Source: Chitinophagaceae bacterium (lineage in GTDB: Bacteria; Bacteroidota; Bacteroidia; Chitinophagales; UBA10324). Taken from it: DNA of 64,000 bases. Shown one piece after another: positions 34,935 to 44,018 of the stretch. The notes below the pieces were generated by a model. That model had not been told where the DNA came from. It worked only from the letters and a program-made list of their open reading frames with translations, and made no database searches. Positions within the stretch are counted from its first letter, which is position 1. Each line of letters begins with the position of its first letter. Where the stretch lies: assembly GCA_016704325.1 (NCBI GenBank), contig JADJAG010000004.1, positions 62,001-126,000 on the forward strand, written 5' to 3'. The position numbers were made by a program, and so were the translations under genes.

Positions 34935-36047
34935 ATGGAAGTCACTATAATTTATGGATTCAGAAATCGCGATATAGAAAGAGTTAAGCGCTCTTTAGAT
35001 TCTTTGCGAGATCAAACTGATCAATTTTTTAAAGTGATTTTTGTTGATTATGGAAGCGAAGAAAATGTTAGCGTGCTGGTTAAGGACCTGATTGCTCAAT
35101 ACAATTTTTGTACTTATTTATATAATGAAACACGAGGAATGCCCTGGAACCGTGCACATGCGTTGAATTCCGGAATTAGAATTGCAACGACTGAATATGT
35201 TTTTACGGCAGATATCGATTTAATTTTTACAGAAAATTTTATAGCAAAAACAAAGAAACTAGCAAAACAAGGTACGGTAGCCTTTTTTCCGGTAGTTTAT
35301 CTTACTCCGAAAATAGATTTTCCAGCTGGAATAAGAAATAATGACCTAAAGGTGAGCGATCAAAATGCAAGAGGTCTTGCTCTTATCAATATACATGACT
35401 TGAAAGAGATCAGGGGGTTTGATGAATTTTATTGCTTCTGGGGACATGAAGACAACGATCTTGAACTACGCTTAAGGTTATCAGGTTGTGAAAGCATCTT
35501 TCATACTGCTGAAAGATTGCTGTTTCATCAATGGCATACTACCATAAAAGAAAACAGGAAGGAAATACCGGAAAGGTGGTTAACTTTTCAAAGTGACTAT
35601 TTAAAATACAATCAGACAATTGTTTTGAGAAACTCCGACGATTGGGGTAGAATCTATGCTATGGAACAAAGGCCGGCTTTGAGAAAGTTGTATGATCAAC
35701 ATACAAAATGGGAGGAAATTGATTGTAAACCCGATTTTCTACGCTACAGATTGCAAAAATGGATTGCTCAGGCGAAACCTAATGATAGTTTGGCTCTTCA
35801 ATGGCAACATCCTGCTACTGAAGAATATAATAAAAGCAATGCAACAAAATATGCAAGGATATTGCAAGGATTGTTTGAGTATTGTGGTATTCCTTTTAGC
35901 ATAAAAAATCTATACTCAGCTCTCTTTCCAGCTAAATGCGATGTGAGAGATGCATTTGCATATTTTATTAGGGAACACAAATTCGCCGTAGGTGATTTTG
36001 CAATGGATAGTATGTTTAAAAGTTTAAGAATGGTAGTGATAAAGTAA
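34935..36047 (+). CDS. Glycosyltransferase, GT-A fold (galactosyltransferase-like)
   Basis: I start at ATG 34935 (MEVTIIYGFRNRDIERV), which matches the GT2/GT27 fold opening; ATG 34926 is also possible and longer frames are not supported. Key motifs are MPWNRAHALNSGI, the metal-binding VFTADIDLIF, and FYCFWGHEDNDLELRLRLSG, the C-terminal signature of beta-1,4-galactosyltransferase-type enzymes. The last 100 residues do not match a domain I know. The gene is AT-rich and opens a plus-strand block of six glycan genes. Confidence 0.85.
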   Translation: MEVTIIYGFRNRDIERVKRSLDSLRDQTDQFFKVIFVDYGSEENVSVLVKDLIAQYNFCTYLYNETRGMPWNRAHALNSGIRIATTEYVFTADIDLIFTENFIAKTKKLAKQGTVAFFPVVYLTPKIDFPAGIRNNDLKVSDQNARGLALINIHDLKEIRGFDEFYCFWGHEDNDLELRLRLSGCESIFHTAERLLFHQWHTTIKENRKEIPERWLTFQSDYLKYNQTIVLRNSDDWGRIYAMEQRPALRKLYDQHTKWEEIDCKPDFLRYRLQKWIAQAKPNDSLALQWQHPATEEYNKSNATKYARILQGLFEYCGIPFSIKNLYSALFPAKCDVRDAFAYFIREHKFAVGDFAMDSMFKSLRMVVIK

Positions 36048-36053
36048 GATATA

Positions 36054-36464
36054 ATGGAGTACAATACAAACAAGTTTATTAATACTAGCGAAGAAGTTCG
36101 TGACACATATGGATATATTGTCCTACAATTTTTAGAAATTTTCATTCAAAAGTATAAGATGCTATTTGTTAAATCAGCAATGCCATTGTATTACTATGCA
36201 CCAAATTATCAGCTTAATTTTGCCTTAATACCTGAAGTCACACAAGTTGAGTTCCTGGGACGTAGTTGTAGGTACAATGATTTAACTTTAGTGAAAGCCA
36301 AGCAAATGCATTTTATTAAAGCAAATTATCACATCTTTTACACAGAATTAATTGCTTTTTGGAGGATTCTTTATTGTGCAATAGGATTTCGCCATAGAAA
36401 AATTTTTCGATTGATGACGGAAATTACTAAACTATTTTTAAGCCCATCACTGTTGTGTTTATAG
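36054..36464 (+). CDS. Hypothetical 136-aa protein in glycosyltransferase operon
   Basis: I do not recognise this protein. It starts six bases after the preceding stop and ends eleven bases before the next start, so it is part of the operon. It is rich in Tyr, Phe, Leu and Lys, with two weakly hydrophobic helices (YGYIVLQFLEIFI; YTELIAFWRILYCAIGF) and no signal peptide. Base composition is very AT-rich like its neighbours. It could be a small operon-specific protein or a worn fragment of a larger glycan gene. Confidence 0.5.
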   Translation: MEYNTNKFINTSEEVRDTYGYIVLQFLEIFIQKYKMLFVKSAMPLYYYAPNYQLNFALIPEVTQVEFLGRSCRYNDLTLVKAKQMHFIKANYHIFYTELIAFWRILYCAIGFRHRKIFRLMTEITKLFLSPSLLCL

Positions 36465-36475
36465 AATGATAATTT

Positions 36476-37414
36476 ATGAAGCTTAGTGTAATAATTCCAA
36501 CCAAAGATAGGAGTGAAGTTTTTGAACTGACTTTTCATCATGCTATTAAAGCTTTGGAATCAATAGACGCAGAGATAGTCGTCGTCAATGATTCCAAAAT
36601 CAATGAGGTTCATATTCCAAAAACGCATATTGATGTAAGTTTGATTAACAATCCAAAATCCGGTGTTGCCTCTGCCAGAAACCTTGGCGTAAGTATTGCG
36701 AAAGGAGAATTACTATTATTTTTGGATGATGATATATTGATCAATGCCGATAATATTAAGGCAATGCTAATAATACATCAGAAGCATCAAACTGCAGCCG
36801 TTAATCTTTTGTGGACCTATCCGCCACAGTTGATTAATCAGATAAGGCATTCATCATTCGGAAGATTCTTAATCAAGCATGGATTCACTACCATGAAGGA
36901 TGGATTGGGCAGTGAATGGAGGAATACAGAATTATTTGAAACTGATGTTGCTGCGAGTTTTTTTTTATTTATGCATCGTGATACATTTCATCAAGTAGGA
37001 GGATATAATGAACAATTTCCACATGCGGGATATGAAGATTTTGATTTTTCCAGGCGAATGAAGGAGCAGGGAATTGCAAGGTTGGTTTATACTAAAAGTA
37101 TCGTATTTCACAATGAGATAGACAGAGTGCAAATCAAAAATTGGCTAGTACGAGAACAAAAGGGCGCTGAAACAAGAGCATGGGGAGCTGTATTAGGGAA
37201 TACTGAATTAGAGCTGCCGACCTCCAGTATTAGGGGAATTACTTACCGTCTACTGAGGAATTTAAAGCCGTTGATGTTTTCTCTTCAGAGAATTTTGCCT
37301 AATTCTCAGTTAATGGATGTTTTCAATCACCGAATTATACATTTGCTTCTCGGTACTTCCATTTTTCAAGGATATCAAATAGGACTAAAGGATGCCCGCA
37401 AAGGAAAACCATAA
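36476..37414 (+). CDS. Glycosyltransferase family 2 protein
   Basis: This 312-residue GT-A enzyme shows the opening KLSVIIPTKDRSEVFELTF, the ribose loop SGVASARNLGVSIAKGE, the metal motif LLFLDDDILI and the acceptor motif PHAGYEDFDFSRRMKEQG. It would transfer one sugar to the growing glycan on the cytoplasmic side. Its last 23 bases overlap the start of the next gene in another frame, which indicates tight co-translation. The codon composition is AT-rich. Confidence 0.92.
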   Translation: MKLSVIIPTKDRSEVFELTFHHAIKALESIDAEIVVVNDSKINEVHIPKTHIDVSLINNPKSGVASARNLGVSIAKGELLLFLDDDILINADNIKAMLIIHQKHQTAAVNLLWTYPPQLINQIRHSSFGRFLIKHGFTTMKDGLGSEWRNTELFETDVAASFFLFMHRDTFHQVGGYNEQFPHAGYEDFDFSRRMKEQGIARLVYTKSIVFHNEIDRVQIKNWLVREQKGAETRAWGAVLGNTELELPTSSIRGITYRLLRNLKPLMFSLQRILPNSQLMDVFNHRIIHLLLGTSIFQGYQIGLKDARKGKP

Positions 37415-38519
37415 ACGAATTCTCATTGTTGTTTCGCAGATCAACAAGGCCGTCTCTCATGAATGGGTGGCTGAGGCTTTGAGAAAATGGAATTATGAAG
37501 TGCACTTTGCATTATTGAATGCCCGAATGAGTAAAATGGAAGATTTTCTGATTGAACATCAGTATTCATACACCCGAATAAAGTATATAAATAAGTTTGA
37601 TATTCCACGAGCCATATTGCTCTTGCTGAAATACATGAAGGTCAACAGGATAGAGATTGTCCATGCGCATTTATTTGAAGGAGGACTTACTGGAATGATT
37701 GCTGCAAGATTAGCAGGAATACGCAGAAGAGTTTATTCAAGACACCACTCAACATTCCATCAAAAATACTTTCCTGGAATGGTTAAATATGATCGATTGA
37801 TTAATAGTCTGTCCAGCGATTTGATAGCCGCAAGCAAAACAGTTCAGGAATTGCTTATAAATGAAGAGGGTGTTGCTTTTCAAAAAGTACATTTGGTACA
37901 TCATGGATTCAGATTCGAAAGTTTTAAACTTGTAAATGTAAGAGATGTTGAAGCTTTACGACATAAGTATGATCTTAGCGGTAGACCGGTAATAGGATCA
38001 ATAGCAAGGTGGGTAAAATGGAAAGGTATACAATATACCATTGAAGCCTTTAGTAAATTGTTGTATGATTATCCTAATGCAACTTTAGTATTAGCCAATG
38101 CTCATGGTGATTTTGGATGGGAATTGCAACAGATCCTTTCTACTTTGCCGGAAAGTAGTTATCGACTTATAACATTTGAAGAAAACTATGAAGCATTATA
38201 CAAACTATTCAATGTATTTGTTCATGTACCTATTGATGCACAATGTGAAGCTTATGGACAAGTATACGTAGAAGCATTGGCTGCCGGAATTCCGTCAGTA
38301 TTTACAATTTCTGGTATTGCATCAGAGTTTATTTCCAATGAGGAAAATGCACTTGTGGTCCCATTTGAAAATAGCAGTAAAATCTACGAAGCAGTGTGTC
38401 GCCTCTTACGTGATCCATCACTTGCAGTAAAACTGATTTCAACTGGTGAACAGAATGTACAGCACTTATTTCAATTTGATGAAATGATCGATCGTTATGA
38501 TAAGATATATCAGCAATAG
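37392..38519 (+). CDS. Glycosyltransferase family 4 protein
   Basis: This 375-residue GT-B enzyme has an N-terminal acceptor domain (IVHAHLFEGGLTGMIAARLAG, YSRHHSTFHQKYF) and a C-terminal donor domain (PVIGSIARWVKWKGIQYTIEAF, then CEAYGQVYVEALAAGIPSVFT with the E-x7-E motif). It starts inside the end of the preceding GT2 gene, 23 bases before that stop. The sugar specificity cannot be told. Confidence 0.92.
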   Translation: MPAKENHKRILIVVSQINKAVSHEWVAEALRKWNYEVHFALLNARMSKMEDFLIEHQYSYTRIKYINKFDIPRAILLLLKYMKVNRIEIVHAHLFEGGLTGMIAARLAGIRRRVYSRHHSTFHQKYFPGMVKYDRLINSLSSDLIAASKTVQELLINEEGVAFQKVHLVHHGFRFESFKLVNVRDVEALRHKYDLSGRPVIGSIARWVKWKGIQYTIEAFSKLLYDYPNATLVLANAHGDFGWELQQILSTLPESSYRLITFEENYEALYKLFNVFVHVPIDAQCEAYGQVYVEALAAGIPSVFTISGIASEFISNEENALVVPFENSSKIYEAVCRLLRDPSLAVKLISTGEQNVQHLFQFDEMIDRYDKIYQQ

Positions 38520-38537
38520 TTTTCAATTATCAACTTC

Positions 38538-39590
38538 ATGCCTACAATTACAAATGAATCAAAGCCTTTAGTTTCAGTGATAATGCCTTGTTACAATGCA
38601 ACATCCTATTTAAAGGAAGCGATTGAATCAATTATTGAGCAGACATACAAAAAGCTCGAGATAATTGTTATAAATGATGGTTCAACCGATAATACTCTTT
38701 CCATATTGAAGGAATATACTCGGATGGATTCGAGATTGAAAATAATCAATCAAACAAGTAATCAGGGCCTTGTGAGCTCTTTAAATCTTGGAATAGGCAA
38801 AGCTACCGGTGATTATATTGCAAGGATGGATGCTGATGATGTATCCATTCTGAATAGAATAGAAAGACAAATTAATTTTCTCCAATTGAATCCTGATATT
38901 GATGCAGTATCGTGCGGATTTTACTATATTAAAACGAATCAAAAGCATTCAGTTTCAGTAAAACCAAAGGGCACTTTACCACTGTCATTAAAGTTTATTT
39001 CCCTTTTAGCCACACCAATGGCACATGCCAGCGTAATGTGCAAGAGCGAGGTTTTCAAGACCTTTGCTTACGATACCAATTTTATCCATTCTGAAGACTA
39101 TGATATATTTTCACGCATGGCATTTTCAGGAATCAGATTATTCAATAAAGTAGAACCATTGTATGGAATTCGCATACATGAAGGAAGAGTTTCCAACCTT
39201 TATGAAGAAGAGCAGATTCAAAGCCATATTCGAATTTCTGAGAAGAATTTACTCGCATACTTTGGCTTGCAACTTCCTAAACATATTCACAGTATTCTGG
39301 TAAACAGGTTTACGGGTATTGTCCAAAAGCAGGACTTGCTTGCAGCACTTGATGTAATGCAAATCATTAAGAATGATTATTTAAACAGAGAATTATGCGG
39401 CCAGTATGAGAAAGTGGAGATTGAGAGATTTGTAAATGAACAGAAAGCAGATATTTTGATCCAGGCAATGAAGAATGGACCGTTATTGAGCAAGTTGAAA
39501 TTGTTTTCCCTAATTCCGACTTTCTTATTGCTAATCTTAAAACCTGGTATTTTGAAATATCTTTGGATTAAGCTCAGCATGAAATTTTAG
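38538..39590 (+). CDS. Glycosyltransferase family 2 protein
   Basis: This 350-residue GT-A enzyme has PLVSVIMPCYNATSYLKEAIESI, VINDGSTDNTL, NQGLVSSLNLGIGKATGDYIARMDADD (metal DxD) and an acceptor-side HSEDYDIFSRMAFSG. The C-terminal helix pair (LFSLIPTFLLLILKPGIL) is hydrophobic and may bind the inner membrane. It is transcribed with the preceding GT4 (18-base gap) and the following GT32-like gene (8-base gap). Confidence 0.92.
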   Translation: MPTITNESKPLVSVIMPCYNATSYLKEAIESIIEQTYKKLEIIVINDGSTDNTLSILKEYTRMDSRLKIINQTSNQGLVSSLNLGIGKATGDYIARMDADDVSILNRIERQINFLQLNPDIDAVSCGFYYIKTNQKHSVSVKPKGTLPLSLKFISLLATPMAHASVMCKSEVFKTFAYDTNFIHSEDYDIFSRMAFSGIRLFNKVEPLYGIRIHEGRVSNLYEEEQIQSHIRISEKNLLAYFGLQLPKHIHSILVNRFTGIVQKQDLLAALDVMQIIKNDYLNRELCGQYEKVEIERFVNEQKADILIQAMKNGPLLSKLKLFSLIPTFLLLILKPGILKYLWIKLSMKF

Positions 39591-39598
39591 GACAGCAT

Positions 39599-40312
39599 AT
39601 GATACCAAAGATTATCCATTATTGTTGGTTTGGAGATAAAAGGATGCCAAGCAGAATGAAACGGTATATCAAAGGCTGGGAAAAGCATCATCCCAAGTTT
39701 CAATTTATAAAATGGACAGAACAGAATTGTCCTTCGGACTCTCTGTATTTAAATACAGCACTTAAGAATCGTAAGTGGGCAAATGCATCAAATTTTATTC
39801 GATTGTATGCACTCAGACATCAGGGTGGTATTTATTTGGATACTGACATTGAGATATTAAAGCCATTTGATCCCTTCATGGAGTATCCTTGCTTTCTCGG
39901 TTTTGAAAATAGAAATGCAGAGACCGATTGCATCAATAATGCAGTTGTAGGCGCAATAAAGGGACACCTGTTTATTGACAGCTGTTACAAAGAACTTCTA
40001 AACAACTTTGATGGCCTTGAGATGGCAAATTTGTCTTCACCGGTATTAACAACCAAAGTTTTAAAAAGTAAAAGCCATGTGGAGTATGGCAAAACATTTT
40101 TAAAGGAGTGGGATTTGCAGCTATTTCCTTTAGAAACTTTTTATGCATTTGAGTATGGTGAGAAAGTAAATAGGAAACGCATTGGAGAGGATACTTTCTC
40201 TATTCATCATTATATGGCTTCCTGGCATCCGCGCGATCGGAAGAAATGGTTCCGCAAACTTAAATCAAGAGCAGTTCAATTAAGGTCACAATTGCTGAAT
40301 CTTTTCAAATAG
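39599..40312 (+). CDS. Glycosyltransferase family 32-like protein
   Basis: This 237-residue protein has the DXD sugar-transfer region of GT32: PKIIHYCWFGDKRMPSRM, then WANASNFIRLYALRHQGGIYLDTDIEIL, with Asp-Thr-Asp as metal ligands, and NAVVGAIKGH. Proteins of this type add hexoses in capsule or O-antigen loci. Its last 27 bases overlap the end of the convergent minus-strand GT4 gene. It closes the plus-strand glycan block. Confidence 0.9.
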   Translation: MIPKIIHYCWFGDKRMPSRMKRYIKGWEKHHPKFQFIKWTEQNCPSDSLYLNTALKNRKWANASNFIRLYALRHQGGIYLDTDIEILKPFDPFMEYPCFLGFENRNAETDCINNAVVGAIKGHLFIDSCYKELLNNFDGLEMANLSSPVLTTKVLKSKSHVEYGKTFLKEWDLQLFPLETFYAFEYGEKVNRKRIGEDTFSIHHYMASWHPRDRKKWFRKLKSRAVQLRSQLLNLFK

Positions 40313-41410
40313 CATTTCACCAGCTGATCTTGGATAGTGCTTAATAATTTTTTCGCTTGCCCTTATTCCCATTTCCTGCCATTCAGATTTCATTAACCAG
40401 CATTTTTCTAACGCTTGGTCCAACAAATTTATCGTTGGTGCCGCTACAACAAAGCCATTGACTTCGTCTTCTATCCATTCTGCCTGGCCTCCAACATTGG
40501 TTATTACAGCAGGAATGCCATAGCTCATAGCCTCAAGCAGAGCTAGCGAAGTGCCTTCATTGTAAGAAGGCATTATGAGTAAGTGATTCGTTTGCCAGAT
40601 TTTTGTGGCAGGTATATATTTATGGAATGAAACTTTATCATTCACTTGGTAAAAGGTTGCCAATTTAACAAGATGATCGTAGTCTTGTCCGATACCATAA
40701 ATATTCAAATGCCAATTTCTTGTTTTCCATGCAGGCATGCTTAGAACCTGAAGTAAAATATCCTGTCCTTTTGAATGACAATCCAACCGTCCAACGGAAG
40801 CAAAATTAATAGTTGTATCATTTTCACTTAGGCCGGCTAATGATGATTTGAACTTGGGAATGGAAACAGGATTATTTACAACTATGGCATTAGAAAATTC
40901 ATACGCCAGCTGTCGTTGAACAACTTCAATATTTCTTTGACTTACAAAATACAAGGCTTTTGCCTTCTTGTAAACTGATAGGGCACGCTTACGTCTCTCG
41001 TTATTGAGAGATTCACTTTCAAAGACATTTTGAATAATGAAACAGTATGGGAATGAAGTATCTAATGCAAAATTGGTCCAGTAAAGGTTTTTGGTAAATT
41101 CGAATGCAGACCCTTCACTTATCAAAGTAAGATCAGGAACATAGCTGTCAAAGAAAGAGGAATAGGAACTTATTCCTAAGTTATAGGCAATCTTGTTCCT
41201 AGCTCTTTGTAAAACGGATTTTTTTCTGAAATGAATGACTGCACCCATTTTTTTCAATAGATCAAGTTTTGAGTTTGGCGTACCCCAATGCTTAACTGAG
41301 GCTTCTATCTGATGCCCATTCGCTAGAGCAACTAAAGCCATTTCAACCCATAGTTCCTCACTGCCACCCCAAGAATAACCTTCCATTATTGATATGATAC
41401 CAATCTTCAT
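40286..41410 (-). CDS. Glycosyltransferase family 4 protein
   Basis: This 374-residue GT-B enzyme has an N-terminal MEGYSWGGSEELWVEMAL loop (acceptor side) and the C-terminal SVGRLDCHSKGQDILLQVL, MPSYNEGTSLALLEAMSYGIPAVITNVGGQAEW with E-x7-E. Its start overlaps the stop of the upstream methyltransferase gene by four bases, so both come from the minus-strand transcript that begins with the ABC exporter. Confidence 0.9.
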   Translation of the reverse strand: MKIGIISIMEGYSWGGSEELWVEMALVALANGHQIEASVKHWGTPNSKLDLLKKMGAVIHFRKKSVLQRARNKIAYNLGISSYSSFFDSYVPDLTLISEGSAFEFTKNLYWTNFALDTSFPYCFIIQNVFESESLNNERRKRALSVYKKAKALYFVSQRNIEVVQRQLAYEFSNAIVVNNPVSIPKFKSSLAGLSENDTTINFASVGRLDCHSKGQDILLQVLSMPAWKTRNWHLNIYGIGQDYDHLVKLATFYQVNDKVSFHKYIPATKIWQTNHLLIMPSYNEGTSLALLEAMSYGIPAVITNVGGQAEWIEDEVNGFVVAAPTINLLDQALEKCWLMKSEWQEMGIRASEKIIKHYPRSAGEMLFEKIQQL

Positions 41411-42138
41411 TTTATCATCACGATTCCGTTTGATAAATAATAACCATTATCCAGTATTACCCGTTTTGAAAAGTAGCCCTCTAAAATTCCTCGCTTTATT
41501 AGTCGAATAAAATTCCGGATACAAAGCCCAAGTAGTCGATTAAAAAATTTTCTGTCGCGTGAATAAATTCCGCCTAAGGTTAGCATAGTTCCAAGGATAT
41601 CCCACGAATCACCACCTCTGACAACCAGTTCGGTTTTGAATGCATACCGTAAACCGTAGTACTCAAAAGCATAAGATGTAGGCCTCCAAAAATCATATGG
41701 TTCTTCGTGGATGCGATAGAAAAAGGGAGTTGTCGCAACCAACCTCCCCCCTTTCTTCAATAGCTTGTCAAAATTTCCAAAGGCCGCATCCCAATCAGCA
41801 ACGTGCTCCAGCACTTCAAGACAAAAGATCAAATCAAATGGGCCGGCCTGTACTAATGCTTGAGGCAGTGCCTCATCAATAGCACATACATACTGTACAC
41901 TGCCTTCTGGATTCTGATTTACATCCATACTTGTATAGCTGCATCCTGCTTCTTCCAATCTTTTTCGAAATGGTTGACGCCCACAACCGGCATCCAACAC
42001 CTTCCAGCCTTTCATGTCATGACGAGAGAAAAAGTCGCTAACGAATGCATTGATAACCCGGATCATGGGAATCTCCGCTTCAGAGGATGGCACATAATCC
42101 GCTCTTTCAACAATATTTGGCCTGGGATGAAAATTCAT
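41407..42138 (-). CDS. Class I SAM-dependent methyltransferase
   Basis: This 243-residue protein has motif I WKVLDAGCGRQPFRKRLEEAG, the acidic SMDVNQ strand, and FDLIFCLEVLEHVADWDAAF. It is of the Methyltransf_11/23 type. It lies between a LbetaH acyltransferase and a GT4 gene in the exporter operon. In ABC-exported O-antigens a terminal methyl group can stop chain growth and mark the chain for export, so a capping role is possible. This is inference from context. Confidence 0.88.
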   Translation of the reverse strand: MNFHPRPNIVERADYVPSSEAEIPMIRVINAFVSDFFSRHDMKGWKVLDAGCGRQPFRKRLEEAGCSYTSMDVNQNPEGSVQYVCAIDEALPQALVQAGPFDLIFCLEVLEHVADWDAAFGNFDKLLKKGGRLVATTPFFYRIHEEPYDFWRPTSYAFEYYGLRYAFKTELVVRGGDSWDILGTMLTLGGIYSRDRKFFNRLLGLCIRNFIRLIKRGILEGYFSKRVILDNGYYLSNGIVMIK

Positions 42139-42255
42139 AAGTAATGAAGTAATCTAAGATGCTAAAACTCGCCTATCAATCTTTATGGGAGATACTAACA
42201 AGGTATTTGATATTTACTGTTAAACCTATGGAAGCAGTAAGCGATCCGGTTGCTT

Positions 42256-42819
42256 TCAACGCATGCGTATAAGTTCCGCCGGCACCCCACCCACTACTGC
42301 AAAATCCTGAACATCTTTCGTCACCACACTACCTGCACCAATAACAGCTCCGGTTCCAATATGCACGCCATCAAGAATGCTGCAGCCATGTCCAATCCAA
42401 ACGTCATTTTCTATCATGATGCCTTTTGAACTGTTGCCCTGCAACCTGATGGGAATTTCTTTTGAAGTGAAGACATGCTGATTGGGAATGATCATACAAT
42501 GGCCTGCTATTAATACATCATCACCAATGGTCGTGTTACCATGTCCATAAATAACGGTGTATGCATTGATGCTGCAGCGTGCGCCAATAGTGATATTGCC
42601 GCCATAGGTAAGTAATAGCACTCCATCCAGAATTTCAGTTTCATTTCCAATGGAAATGTTGCCACCACCCCTGCATTCGATAACTGCTGTTGGCGAAATC
42701 AATACTTGATCACCTTTCACAATTGTTGGCATGTCCACTTTTCCCATCCAGATTTTCATCCGGTGCTTCCAGGAGTTTGGAATCAATTGTTTAATGCCGG
42801 CCATCAGTTCCATTCGCAA
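42256..42819 (-). CDS. Left-handed beta-helix acyltransferase (WbbJ/Maa-like)
   Basis: This 187-residue protein shows hexapeptide-repeat turns (ISPTAVIECRGGGNISIGNETEI, VLIAGHCMIIPNQHVF, DVWIGHGCSILDGVHIGTGAVIGAGSVV) and the catalytic His of xenobiotic/sugar acetyltransferases in the GHGNTTIGDD-HCMI region. It would O-acetylate a sugar of the glycan using acetyl-CoA as a trimer. Its start overlaps the end of the ABC ATPase gene by 16 bases. Confidence 0.9.
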   Translation of the reverse strand: MRMELMAGIKQLIPNSWKHRMKIWMGKVDMPTIVKGDQVLISPTAVIECRGGGNISIGNETEILDGVLLLTYGGNITIGARCSINAYTVIYGHGNTTIGDDVLIAGHCMIIPNQHVFTSKEIPIRLQGNSSKGIMIENDVWIGHGCSILDGVHIGTGAVIGAGSVVTKDVQDFAVVGGVPAELIRMR

Positions 42820-44006
42820 GGGATATGTATGGATCCGATTTCCTCTGCTTTGTAATTTCTTAATGAGGAATCCGCATCCGTGATAATCAAACTAATCCGG
42901 TGCTCAAGATAATCGTATGCTTCGTAGTTGTCAAACAAGGCGATATCGGCAGTATAATGACCTTGCAAAAGTGTTTTAGCCGGAATGCGTACCTGCACGA
43001 AATGATCCCCTTTAAACAGGTGCTCTTTCAGAAAGACGGTAGTAAAAAGTTTCTTCCCGGTAGCATCGCGAATAGCAAGCCCGATATTCACGGCTTGTTT
43101 ATCTGTCAGGTTGCTGAAATCCATCTTAACGGAAATGGGTTCGCTGAATCCAAACTGTGTCCTTTGTTCACCGATTTCATTTACGGTATTGATTCGGATA
43201 AATGTCAAACCGCTTTTCTTAACAGTACTGCTGGTGGAAGGCATCTGTATGATCTGTTCAAGATACCTGGAAATCATGTCCTGCGTATTTCCTTTGAACT
43301 CAATTTCTCCTTTTGACAATAAGAGTCCTGTGTTACACATAGAAGAGATCGCCGCCATATTATGGCTCACAAACAACACCGTCCTCCCTTCCTGTTCACT
43401 TACATCTTTCATCTTGCCAAGACATTTTTTCTGAAACTCGGCATCACCCACTGCCAGCACTTCGTCGATGATGAGGATCTCCGGTTCCAGGTGGGCGGCT
43501 ACGGCAAAGGCAAGCCTTACATACATGCCGCTGCTGTAGCGTTTGACAGGCGTATCAATAAACTGACCGATACCGGAGAAAGCAACAATTTCATCGAACT
43601 TGCTTTTGATCTCGTTGCGTTTCATGCCGAGGATGGCGCCATTCATATAAATGTTTTCACGGCCGGTAAGCTCGGGATGAAAGCCTGTTCCTACTTCAAG
43701 TAAAGAAGAAACGCGCCCTGTGATCTCCACCCTTCCTTTGGTTGGCGCCGTGATGCGCGACAGTATTTTCAGCAAAGTGCTTTTTCCGGCGCCATTTTTC
43801 CCGATGATGCCAACTACCTCACCGGGCTTCACTTCGAAAGACACCTCTTTCAATGCCCAGAATTCAGCGGCAAGCCCTGCCTCGTTGGATTCTTTTGTGA
43901 ACAGGCCGGAGAAACGTTCGCTCATCGTTTCACGGAAGCTGCCGCTGCGCTTCCTGCCCAGTTGGTATTTTTTCGACAGCCCTGTGACGGTGATGGCATT
44001 TTCCAT
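42804..44006 (-). CDS. wzt: Polysaccharide ABC exporter ATPase with Wzt C-terminal domain
   Basis: This 400-residue protein has an ABC domain (about 1-245) with Walker A GKNGAGKST (69-77), signature RYSSGMYVRLAFA, Walker B EILIIDEVLAVGD and H-loop VLFVSHNMA. The extra 150 residues at the C-terminus match the Wzt carbohydrate-binding domain (SVKMDFSNLTDKQAVNIGLAIRDATGKKLFTTV), which in E. coli O9a recognises the modified glycan end. The presence of this domain suggests the exported chain carries a specific cap. The permease gene lies 12 bases upstream. Confidence 0.93.
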   Translation of the reverse strand: MENAITVTGLSKKYQLGRKRSGSFRETMSERFSGLFTKESNEAGLAAEFWALKEVSFEVKPGEVVGIIGKNGAGKSTLLKILSRITAPTKGRVEITGRVSSLLEVGTGFHPELTGRENIYMNGAILGMKRNEIKSKFDEIVAFSGIGQFIDTPVKRYSSGMYVRLAFAVAAHLEPEILIIDEVLAVGDAEFQKKCLGKMKDVSEQEGRTVLFVSHNMAAISSMCNTGLLLSKGEIEFKGNTQDMISRYLEQIIQMPSTSSTVKKSGLTFIRINTVNEIGEQRTQFGFSEPISVKMDFSNLTDKQAVNIGLAIRDATGKKLFTTVFLKEHLFKGDHFVQVRIPAKTLLQGHYTADIALFDNYEAYDYLEHRISLIITDADSSLRNYKAEEIGSIHIPCEWN

Positions 44007-44018
44007 AGTGCGCTCGCT

